Below, in pieces: positions 33,167 to 41,768 of a DNA stretch of 64,000 nt; the first letter of the stretch is position 1, and every line of letters begins with the position of its first letter. The stretch covers positions 1,984,001 through 2,048,000 of the forward strand of contig JANTUC010000003.1 of NCBI GenBank assembly GCA_026873275.1, given 5' to 3'. The position numbers and the translations under genes are program-made. Below the pieces are notes generated by a model, which did not search any database, had not been told where the DNA came from, and saw nothing but the letters and a program-made list of their open reading frames with translations. The DNA comes from Pseudopithomyces maydicus (taxonomy: Eukaryota > Ascomycota > Dothideomycetes > Pleosporales > Didymosphaeriaceae).

Positions 33167-33922
33167 ATGCTTCTTCTTGCACTCAACCTCGCATTTTGTG
33201 GGTTGGCATTTGCCATTCCCAACGCCCAGACCACAATCAACAGCGTTTATGCCACGTCTGATGCTGTTGCTACCGCCACTGTCACGAATACTGCCACCGC
33301 CAATTACAACCAGCCTGGTGGCGCCTATGCCTGTGCTGGGAGCTATTGGCAACCACCCTGTGTCAGACTGTCACCTCATTATGCCCCCGAGCAGGCTACA
33401 TGCTGGACCAATGTCTCAGCTGACAACAATACATTCGGATCAATCCAACCCAACCAGTACACCTTGTGTCGTATGTACTCGGACAAAACTTGTTCAAAAG
33501 AGCTGTGGCACAGTATATGGCCGGGAAGTAGCGATCTATTCTTGGACACAGGTGTTACGGTCGAAGCTATCGCATGTGTGGCACACTATGGAGGACAAGA
33601 TGATATTGCGTGGCAGAGGGATATACCGCAGCCCAGTCCGATTGGTGTGTGTACAGGACCGGAAGATTTCACATGCTATGGGACAGACGTATCAGGAATC
33701 CCCACGGGTGCTGTATGGTTCGTTCCCAGTATAGACACTACGCTGAAGACCCATGCCAACACTCTTGTGCCTTCGGGTATCAGTGACACTAACAGCCCGC
33801 CACCTACGCCAACATTTGCGCCTCCATACCCGATATCGAATTCCACAAACGCCACTCCTTCTATAATTGCAACAGATGTGGTATATGGGACAGCTGTCTC
33901 CACTGGAACACCTCTTTACTAA
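33167..33922 (+). CDS. Secreted protein with conserved cysteines
   Basis: Intronless, 251 residues. A short hydrophobic signal peptide (MLLLALNLAFCGLAFA) is followed by a mature protein with Cys in YACAGSYWQPPCVRLS, ATCWTNV, YTLCRMYSDKTCSKELW, EAIACVAHY, IGVCTGPEDFTCYG. That is nine Cys in about 130 residues, then a Pro/Ser/Thr-rich tail with N-glycosylation sites (NSTNAT) and no membrane anchor. No enzyme motif seen. It has the general look of a fungal extracellular or effector-like protein; function unknown. A TATA-like stretch lies about 100 bases upstream. Confidence 0.75.
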   Translation: MLLLALNLAFCGLAFAIPNAQTTINSVYATSDAVATATVTNTATANYNQPGGAYACAGSYWQPPCVRLSPHYAPEQATCWTNVSADNNTFGSIQPNQYTLCRMYSDKTCSKELWHSIWPGSSDLFLDTGVTVEAIACVAHYGGQDDIAWQRDIPQPSPIGVCTGPEDFTCYGTDVSGIPTGAVWFVPSIDTTLKTHANTLVPSGISDTNSPPPTPTFAPPYPISNSTNATPSIIATDVVYGTAVSTGTPLY

Positions 33923-34496
33923 TCGTGGCTTGGGAACTGGGGAACTTGGCGACTTTGTGAGTGGTGTGTCGCACGCTTGCTCTCAGAGTAATCATTTCAT
34001 AGCCATCCTAATGGAATCTACAGAATGGGAGGGTCGACACTGAGTTACACATCGTTTTGTTAGTAGCATGTATCTCAAAATAAACTGCTGTTTGACGCCT
34101 CCAGTCATGCTCATGTAGAGTGGTGGAATGTGGAGTGACTAGTTAGTTTCCTGCCTGTTTGTAGAGCAATGAACACTAAAGAGAAGTAAAGCACCGTAGT
34201 TTCAAACATACCCGACTTATTTGAACGCCGTGGGTGTGTATGTGCACATATCTACTTGACGATACAGTATACAGCTCGCGTTAGGAATAGTGATGATCAA
34301 TTCGACATCAGAATGATGTACACAACATGCATCATCCATCATTGTTGGCCCCTATCTTCTCAGCTTTGTTGGGGTGGCGAGTTCCTTACGGAAGGTTCAG
34401 GGGAAGCGCCGGCTGTCCGAGGCTGCGTTGCGTACGAGCCCGCAGTAACCAGCCCCCGATTGGTTGTCTCCCAATATTCTGGTGGGCGACCTGAAT
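33923..34496. other. Intergenic region
   Basis: Between the secreted-protein gene and the convergent end of the membrane-protein gene. No feature seen. Confidence 0.45.
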
Positions 34497-35183
34497 CTAC
34501 CCCTCTCTTGAAAAAGTCCTCAAGGGCATAGATAAACCGCCGACAAGAGGTTGTGGTGCATTCTGTGCGCCTGTTACGTCGGCTTTGGGTCGGTACGGCG
34601 GCGGGGCTTCTCCGTGCTCATCAAGGCCCTCCTCCCTTGGTGCAAATTGTCGCATCTGATCTGGTCTCCATGCACCATGGAACCACCTCCTTGTACTTGT
34701 CCAGCCCTCCATGTCTCTTGCAAGCGCGTCTTGGCCGTTGAGTCGCATCTGTTCCTTCCTGCGCCTTCGACGACGGTTGATCCACCATAGGAATGCGGCT
34801 ACGAGGACACCAAACAGAACGAGGATGAGCCAGTAATAGTGGAAAATACCTTGATTGGGGTCTTGGTTGGAGCGACCGTTTCCGGGGAGAATATCGTTTG
34901 CGACCGGGGGGTCTGTGCTTGTAACAGTAGTTGGCGTAGTAGCCTCTGACGTGTTCGCTGCTAAGAATGAAGTTACTATTGGCCGGGTATGAGAAGTACG
35001 AGGAGGAAGCGATGTCGCGGCGGATGGAGTTGGTTTGGAGGTCAGAAGCGGCAGGCTAGTCGTGGTTGTGCTCTGCGCGATGGCATTTCCCGATAGCACA
35101 GCGAGAAGAGATAGAAAAGTCGATGGAAGCAACAGAATCCGGGAAACGGATGTGTAGGACAGATTCGAGTGGCCATCCTGCAT
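34497..35183 (-). CDS. Single-pass membrane protein with Ser/Thr-rich ectodomain
   Basis: From the ATG at 35183 the protein has 228 residues: a signal peptide (RILLLPSTFLSLLAVLSGNA), a Ser/Thr/Pro-rich ectodomain of about 80 residues, a transmembrane helix YYWLILVLFGVLVAAFLWWI and a basic stop-transfer NRRRRRRKEQMR. The cytosolic tail is RRWFHGAWRP, then EEGLDEHGEAPPPYRPK. The PPPY element looks like a WW/NEDD4-type ligand motif, which would suit ubiquitin-driven sorting (inference). The frame is open 35 codons further upstream, but the signal peptide fits the internal start. I recognise the layout as a conserved ascomycete type, without known function. It could be a wall-stress sensor-like protein, though it has no WSC domain. 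Confidence 0.72.
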   Translation of the reverse strand: MQDGHSNLSYTSVSRILLLPSTFLSLLAVLSGNAIAQSTTTTSLPLLTSKPTPSAATSLPPRTSHTRPIVTSFLAANTSEATTPTTVTSTDPPVANDILPGNGRSNQDPNQGIFHYYWLILVLFGVLVAAFLWWINRRRRRRKEQMRLNGQDALARDMEGWTSTRRWFHGAWRPDQMRQFAPREEGLDEHGEAPPPYRPKADVTGAQNAPQPLVGGLSMPLRTFSREG

Positions 35184-35619
35184 GTTGGGGATGGAGAGCA
35201 CTGTGACTGCGGCAAAGTAAGACAGTCCCCGAAGTGCATGTGTGATGAGGAGCAAGGCAAGAACGGAAGGAGCAGGGACGGCACACAAGAAGCCACCGCG
35301 ATGGTGTTGTCAATCAATCATAATTCATAGCTAGTCGGGCGGGGGGTAGTAGGGACGAGGCAACCTGCAACGTTGGATGCTCACAGGAGACCAGGTATAA
35401 GCATTTCAAGGTGCAGCGGAGCTCTCGGGTACCAACTGACTTGGAGCCCGGATCGGGAAAGGCGGATTCGTCACTGCAGGTGTGGTGGCGATCACGGCTG
35501 GGGTCCCACCGTGGCACTGGGCATTGACGCGCACCGACGCGCACCGACGCGAACACCCAGATGGGCCGCTAACTCTACCACGGCTGTCTTAAACCCCCAT
35601 CACTCTGCCCTCCAGCATC
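35184..35619. promoter_or_regulatory. Divergent region between membrane-protein gene and TFB5
   Basis: About 440 bases; holds both promoters. Contains the short direct repeat GCGCACCGAC at about 35528-35550. Confidence 0.4.
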
Positions 35620-35943
35620 ATGGTGAAAGCGGTACCCGGTGCGTTGCTCGTATTCTCATGCCACGCTACGTTGAGTAACTGACGCAGTGTCCAGGCACCC
35701 TCGTCAAATGCGACCCATCCATCAAAGCCCTCATCCTGAGCATCGACAAGGATTCTGGGAACAAATATGTGATCGAAGATCTCGGCGACGAAGAGCATCT
35801 TTTGGTGAAAAATGACAAAGTCGCCGAGCTGAAGCGCACAGTGCAATACGTTCGGTTCCCCGTTCGCGACGCGTGGCGCGGCTAACAGACCACAGGAAAT
35901 TGCCAGACGAATCGAGAGAACAAAGGACGACGAAGAGGAATAG
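35620..35943 (+). CDS. tfb5: TFIIH subunit Tfb5 (TTDA/GTF2H5 homologue)
   Basis: Small subunit of the TFIIH core that stabilises p52/Tfb2 and supports nucleotide excision repair. Exons 35620-35638 (19 bases), 35695-35840 and 35896-35943 join in phase and give 70 residues, the family length. Sequence features: MVKAVPG/TLVKCDPSIKALILSI, KYVIEDLGDEEHLLVKND, VAELKR and an acidic end KDDEEE. The last intron has a GTGCAA donor, a CTAAC branch site and CACAG acceptor; unspliced reading would give a different tail (TVQYVRFPV). The tiny first exon makes it easy to miss. Convergent with the GFA-type gene, stop codons 139 bases apart. Confidence 0.94.
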
Positions 35944-35983
35944 CCTGTCTTCGGTTTGTCATCTACTGCTCACTGTATACCGT

Positions 35984-36045
35984 TCTCCATCTCCATCTCC
36001 ATCTCCGTCTCCGTCTCCGTCTCCGTCTCCGTCTCCGTCTCCGTC
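35984..36045. repeat. Hexanucleotide repeat TCTCCA/TCTCCG
   Basis: About three TCTCCA units followed by about seven TCTCCG units, in the short space between the convergent stop codons of tfb5 and the GFA-type gene, hence in one or both 3' UTRs. Confidence 0.9.
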
Positions 36046-36082
36046 ACCTATCTCTCACCTCGGCCCGCACGTTCCGTAGCAC

Positions 36083-36646
36083 TCACATGGCCTCCTTCTG
36101 CTCGGCACCGGGGACGGCCTGAACCCAAGGCACTCGACTGGGAATGAAGAATTCGCTGGCAGGTTTGGCAGCGTTCAATGCCTCGTCATCATCTAGGGTG
36201 CCCACCTTGTCATTGTCAGTGTCGCTGCTCCCTGCCTGATGCGAGCAGAAGATACATACTTTGATAATTTTGACGCCCTCAAAAGCTACCGTTTCCCTCC
36301 ACATGGTAGAGCCACAGTCTCCGCTAGCAACTCTTTAGCATCAATCGAATGGACCAGACCACATGGGAAACGCACCAGAAGAAGCTGGTGATTGTGTTCC
36401 CACTATCCGCCGTCTTCACATGTTTCTTAGGGGTGCCCTGGGTGAGCTTGAATTGATCCACAGGCCAGATGCCATTAGTGGAATAAGTCGACCCGGTGAT
36501 CTTGCGGCAGTCCCTGCAGTGACATAAAGCCTGCATCGTCAGTCGGTGACGGACAGTGTCCCATTGAGTAGGTATACCCTGGCTGCAGGCTCGCCCTCGA
36601 CCGCGAAACGAACGTTTCCACACATACATCCTCCTTGGTGGGCCAT
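36083..36646 (-). CDS. GFA/CENP-V domain protein (glutathione-dependent formaldehyde-activating enzyme-like)
   Basis: Zinc protein of the Mss4-like fold. Exons on the minus strand are 36646-36578, 36530-36376, 36323-36260 and 36205-36083, giving 136 residues in phase. All zinc motifs are present: GGCMCGNVRF (CxC), ALCHCRDCRKITGS (CxxC with CHC), FFCGDCGSTMWRE (CxxC). They are followed by KIIKVGTLDDDEAL and EFFIPSRVPWVQAVPGAEQK, typical of the fungal group. Members bind glutathione adducts of formaldehyde or are of unknown substrate; a true formaldehyde role is not shown by sequence. A TATAAAA element lies 103 bases upstream of the start codon. Confidence 0.93.
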
Positions 36647-36748
36647 TGCGGTAGCAATTGTATGTAAAGTCGAGTTGAAGTTTCAAGCCAAAGCAGTATC
36701 AAGTTATTGGATCGTGGAACAAATATGCATTACGCGCATTGCAGCCGG

Positions 36749-36755
36749 TTTTATA
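36749..36755 (-). promoter_or_regulatory. TATA box of the GFA-type gene
   Basis: TATAAAA on the minus strand, about 105 bases before the start codon at 36646, in a GC-balanced surrounding where it is not expected by chance. Confidence 0.55.
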
Positions 36756-37152
36756 TGGAACGTACCCCGCCGTGACGATCTTCGAGATACATTCGGCGTA
36801 GTACATGTTGTCTTCCGTTGATTCCAACAGGTTAGCGTCTGACCCGCTGGGCGCTTCGGATTACTCATGCTGGCTTTCTTCCAAAAATCCTACGGTTGAG
36901 CGGATGGATGTCGCGGTATTGCGGGTATTGCGGTACATGTTGTGAGAATAGCGTCAACGCAAGCATCCAAATAAAATGCACGTGGGCTGAGTTCATCAAG
37001 CCTTTGTTTATGGATCCTCGGCGATCAAAAGCTTCGCTACGAATGTGTCGTGACGTGAGCAGTGCGGATGGACTCTAACGTTCCATAGGTGCCCAGGTGC
37101 CCCGTGAGGTGCCCCCGCCCGGGGCCGAATGGATGGCACGTGAGCACGCGCT

Positions 37153-37189
37153 TGCCCAGGTGCCCAGGTGCCCAGGTGCAGGTGCAGGG
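37153..37189. repeat. CCCAGGTG tandem repeat
   Basis: Units of GCCCAGGTG repeated three times, then shorter CAGGTG units, with scattered related copies from 37088. It lies upstream of the gene starting at 37361. Confidence 0.75.
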
Positions 37190-37360
37190 TGGTGACTAAC
37201 GATTCGCGTTCCGGTGGCCCAAGGCTTCGCTTTCAACCCCAACAACACATTCGAATGTACATGTCATTTTACCGTACGTACGCGATGACTTTCTCTTACC
37301 CTGGTTGCACTTCGCACCGTACTAAGCCTTGATAACTACCCACACCGCTTCACGGCCACC

Positions 37361-37962
37361 ATGTCTCTCCCCACAGTTTGGACCAACTACACCCCGCCGC
37401 GCGGCCAATGTAACTACAAGCCTTCCATCATGTCAGCAAGATGTCCGTGTCTTCGATTCATGCTGCATCCGCTCAAAGTAGATATGCCCGTCTCTCTCTG
37501 CCGTTCGCCGAATACAGAGTTGTTCCTCCTATCACACTCGCTGACGCCATGTAGAGCACATCCAGCTTCGAATGCGACGGCTGCGCGCACCATGCATCCT
37601 TTCACAGCATGGAGAACAAGGAGGAAGATGCCATTTGTAGAAGATGGGAGCAGGAGGCACGCGATAAAGCTTTGCGAGAGCAACGGGAGCTAGGCGATCG
37701 GCCACGCAAGAGGCCCCGGGAGATTGAGTACAGCCACGGGGATCTTATAGGCTTTGGTTCACAGAGGGCTGAAGCTAGCATGGTAACGCTGGACGAGGAG
37801 ACGGTGACTGAGGCTAGGAGCACAAGGGTGGCTGGGAAGGCGAAGGCAAAGGCAAAGGCAAAGGCGGGAGCTCCTGTTTCTACTTCGGTGCGAGGCTCAC
37901 GAGCAAAGGGTAGGATTACCGAGATTTCCGAAGGCGAAGAGGAGTGCATTGAATTGAGCTAA
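37361..37962 (+). CDS. Small Cys/His protein with basic tail, possible zinc-binding
   Basis: Exons 37361-37477 and 37555-37962 join in phase (GTAGAT donor, GCTGAC branch, GTAG acceptor), giving 174 residues. The intron falls inside a Cys/His cluster: ARCPCLRFMLHPLK / STSSFECDGCAHHASFHS, with CxC, CxxC and His pairs suited to binding a metal. The rest is highly charged: EEDAICRRWEQEARDKALRE, RPRKRPREIEYSHGDL, a Lys-Ala repeat (KAKAKAKAKA) and an acidic end EISEGEEECIEL. No family recognised. A nucleic-acid or chromatin role would suit the basic tail but is inference. Confidence 0.65.
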
Positions 37963-38473
37963 GATTTGCTGTACTTGGAACTGGGTTTTCGGCGTTTGAC
38001 GAAATGCGCATGGTGTAACCGGAGAAAACGATAGGACGATACCCCCACAGCGACATGTTAGTCTGCACGACGACCTTGTTGGTTCGCATGATTATTTACT
38101 ATTTGTCTGAAATAAAAAAAATCCTACATTTGTGGATGATTCATGATTGTTTTGACAAATGTATAAGCTCGGTGTGCTTGGGACGTATTAAATGTTTCCC
38201 GTTTTTCTGGTCTGTGTCTCGCCGTGAAGAAATATAGCTTTTCTTGCCAGCTTTACACATACCAATACTTTATACGTAAGTTATTGACCTATACGCTTGG
38301 AGCGCTGCTCGTATACTTGCCAAGACATTGCTCTCGCAAGCTTCGGCTCGTCCTAGAATTCCGTCGCGACAATCACCGCACCACAATGATCACCGATCCT
38401 CCACTTTGCTAACACTCAACAACGCTCCACACGTGCGGAAAAGGCGGTGCGACTGATCCATCCCACCGCCGCC
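37963..38473. other. Intergenic region upstream of MED1
   Basis: About 510 bases without a supported gene; AT-rich near 38090-38280. Expected to hold the MED1 promoter. Confidence 0.45.
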
Positions 38474-40539
38474 ATGGCGACACCCACGCCTTCCACGAAC
38501 ACCCCGCAGAAGCACTTGCACAACCTCCAGGGTTCCTCGCCTGCCCCTCGAAGCGTCCCACCGATGAATTTCGATTCCCCAGCTGTTCTCACCATGCTTA
38601 GCGAGGGCGGCGTCGGCATGGGCATCTCAATGAGCGGCTTAGGCATGTCGTCAATGGGACTCACCGCTAGCCAGCTCGGACGCGCCGATGAAGACGAGCG
38701 TCGACGACGCCTTGAAAGCATAATCGCGATGGTCCATAAGAGGAAAGGCCGGGTCAGCGAAGAGGGTATCACGGCGCTGTGTAGGCAGGAACAGATTCAC
38801 CTCGAGCGGGTGGTAGATGCGGATGGCTCGGTCCTTTTGGTGCTTGTGATAGGCGACGAGGCTATCTGCGACATAACCTTGCTAAAAGATGAGGTCACGG
38901 GGGTAAAGCTCGAGCTGGCAAGTGACGATAACGATTTGTATAAGACTAGTGGATCGAGAATACTGAAGAAAAGCCTGGCACCACCCAAGGGAGTGCGCAG
39001 GATCAATACAACACTGGATCGATTCGCGTTGAATCTGGATAAGCTTCTGAACATGGACAAGCTGAGTAAGGCAAATGCAGGGGTGGGGTGCTACAAGGCC
39101 ATCTTCAGTATACACGCGAGTCTGAAGAAGCTCTTCGACCATGAGAAGAAACTAGCGCTGGAGCTCATTGGGCGGGACACGCCCAAAGCTGGGTATAGGG
39201 CGGAAAGAGAGGTGATGTGCAAGAAGAGTGGAAGGCCGAGGATGAACGCAGGGGACTGTCTTGGATTAAGTTTGGAGTATTGGATGGATCGGAGGCATCT
39301 GATATCGAAGAAAGCCCAACAGTCCATCTCGGCCACGGGGAACACCAAAGAGGACCCGAGTTTCAAGGTTGTAGAAGAATATCCAGAAGAAGCGGATCCG
39401 GAGAACAATAAGATATATTCTCTCACCATCGAATGCGAATCGTCCCCCTCATCAATGTATACGCCTATTCGCATTCCAGACTCCTGGATAGCAGACAACG
39501 TGGAAAAAGCAGCAGATGCGCCCCGGAAGCGGATATTGACAACATACTTCTCAACACGCCGCAAAGTAGAATTGACTGGCTGGAGCCTAAACCCACGTAT
39601 CTCGATTCCGCATCCCAAACTGGTGATCAAGATACGATGAACATTGACAACGCTCCCGGCCGACTGCCCAATATACGCTTTGTAGCCAAATTCAATCCTC
39701 CACTTGTTGTCCCTCTTACCCTTTACATAACAATCTTGGAATCAGTGGGCTTAGTATACAACCCGCAAGATCTTCGTGCCACCACATTTGTTGGTCTTGC
39801 ACTTCGACCAGAAGAGACGGATCCAGGCATGTCAGCGACGGCGGGCGGTCATACACCCGAATTGTGTAGCACGACCAGTGTCCTTGCCGTTGACAAGGAT
39901 GGGAAGGAAACACATACGAGACACACGAACACGCTCTATATTCCCAAGCTAGAGTATGCCCGCACACTCGAGTCTCTCCCGTTCCAGCACCCACGCCAGC
40001 TCGTCGCGCTACTTCCTACTTTTCGACAGTATGCGTTCACTACGTCGCTATTGCAGGATGTTTTTGGTGCCAGCACAACGCTCACGTCAACCCGACAGGA
40101 TATTGTAGTCCCCCCACCGACCATAGTCAAACCCAACCGAACCTCAAATGTACAGATCGATTTCACACTCGCTTATTCTCAACCAAACCCAAAGCTTGCA
40201 GTACACTTCCCTCACCCTCTCTCCTTCTCTCTGCCTACCATGGCTAGCAACTCATCCCAGTTTATCGCACAGCTTCTCTCGCAAGACAACCTCAGGTCTT
40301 CGTCGTACACACCTCTTCGACTAGTCGTAGACATAGGCGAGAATGCAGAGGCCTACATCAGCGAGCAGAATTTGGTAGAGGCTGATTCTGGAAAAGAGGA
40401 CATCGGTGGAGACGTAGATATGGAGAAAGTGGAGAAGGCCAGAGAGGGTGTCAAAAGGCTGGAGAAAGCGTTAGATGTGAGCGGAGATTTAGGTCTTTGG
40501 GTGGAGTGGCTAAGGAGGGCAGCTAGAAAGGCGAACTGA
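38474..40539 (+). CDS. med1: Mediator of RNA polymerase II transcription subunit 1, with apparent frameshift
   Basis: Nuclear co-activator subunit of the Mediator middle module. Two overlapping frames make one protein of about 688 residues. Frame 1 (from 38474) has an N-terminal Gly/Met-rich stretch, then DEDERRRRLESIIAMVHKRK, GRVSEEGI, AICDITLLKDEV, LDRFALNLDKLLNMDKLS, YRAEREVMCKKSGRPR and YTPIRIPDSWIADNVEKAAD. Frame 2 continues with EADIDNILL, IDWLEPKPTYL, IRFVAKFNPPLVVPLTLYIT, YARTLESLPFQHPRQLVALL and ends RLEKALDVSGDLGLWVEWL. Adding one C to the four-C run at 39521-39524 fuses them exactly (ADAPPEADIDNILL). No GT-AG intron of realistic size explains the change, so a base-call error is likelier than a broken essential-complex gene. 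Confidence 0.88.
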
Positions 40540-41522
40540 TAGAGAGGCATACTGAGCTGGGAATTATGTTTACTATGTAAAGAACAAGAAAGAAGATGTG
40601 AGATACCCCCATAAATTTTGCCGAATTGATGTTCATCTAAAACAAGCCCATCTTACTGAAATGTATTGATGCTTCCAGTAATAAATTGTGCGGCGTTTGG
40701 TCCCATTGTCTTGGTTTCCACCCCCAAAAAAAGGATGAGCATGATCTAAAAGAATGGGACTCGTTATTGTCGAAACAATTGATATGTTACTCAGTCTGTG
40801 GGTAACATATGAGTTTAGGTTATCAACTGTAACGTGGAGCGACAACGCTATCACATTTCGCAGACGACGAAGTATGAAAGAAGGGTTCGTAAGAAGAAAG
40901 GATGATGTTGAAAGACTCAGTCGTGACGAAGCTGAGATCGTGAGCAAATTCAAAATGTTCTAAGCTCCGCGTGCTGTTATCAAATTTATGATTGTATGTC
41001 ATCGTGCGTGGTCACACCAACATACTAGAGTATCGAGAACCACTCGGTAAACAAAAAGTTGAGAAATTCGCCCCACGATCAAAGTTAACGTGTGTTTTTT
41101 CGTGGACGAGGGCCTTGCAAGGCATGAGGTCGTTCTTTCTTGTTAGTCACTGGAACACGTCTGATTGGTTGAAGACTCCGCTCGTGCCTTCCCCCGCATG
41201 ATCACCCTTTTCTTTCTGGGAACATCAACTCTTTGATTTCGTCAATCTGCTACTTTTCGAAGACAGCTCATCATTGAACACTAATAAGGTTGCGTTCGTC
41301 GACACAGAAGTGGTTTTGGTAAGCTATCAACACTGGAACTGCTGTGCCTCACTGACTCAGCGCTAGTATGACTTCTTGGCGATGGCATCGTGAAAGAACA
41401 ACATTGTGTGAGCAACGTCGATCAAATCAACTAGTTCTTCTAGTTAGACGATATGCCTGCCAAGTTTGTGTGGAAGGATACCCATAATAGCCAGGCTATC
41501 ATTACTATCACTGGGGATCATC
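40540..41522. other. Intergenic region
   Basis: About 1 kb after MED1 without a supported gene. Only short frames. Confidence 0.45.
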
Positions 41523-41768
41523 TTACTTGGACTTCTGCGCAGCATTATCATGTTTTCGGACAGTCACATTCAGAAACCTTTCCATGGATTGCTTAGAATC
41601 AAACCCCTGGATGCAACGCTGACATAATCCATCTACATTTACCGTGCCAAGCATGAAGTCAATATAGCCACAATGAGTGTGTCTACTAAGGGAGCGAATG
41701 CAATGCTCAACGCGATCTTTTCCCCAATGTCGACACATCTGATGGAACGAGTGTTCCAAGGAACACAT
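41523..41768 (-). CDS. Possible small Cys/His-rich protein
   Basis: 81 residues, no signal peptide. Cys and His are spaced like a small zinc-binding domain: MCSLEHSFHQMCRHWGKD, EHCIRSLSRHTHCGY and VNVDGLCQRCIQGF. The rest is basic. Small Cys-rich proteins with a similar rhythm (C-x-H, C, C, then GxxCxxC) are frequent unnamed genes in plant-associated ascomycetes, in my recollection. It could also be a chance frame or one exon of a larger gene; transcript data would decide. Confidence 0.38.
   Translation of the reverse strand: MCSLEHSFHQMCRHWGKDRVEHCIRSLSRHTHCGYIDFMLGTVNVDGLCQRCIQGFDSKQSMERFLNVTVRKHDNAAQKSK

Noticed and set aside
39521..39524. Programmed ribosomal frameshifting in MED1
   Set aside because: No slippery heptamer or downstream pseudoknot noticed, and the same kind of break recurs in unrelated genes at homopolymers, so an assembly error is the simpler reading.
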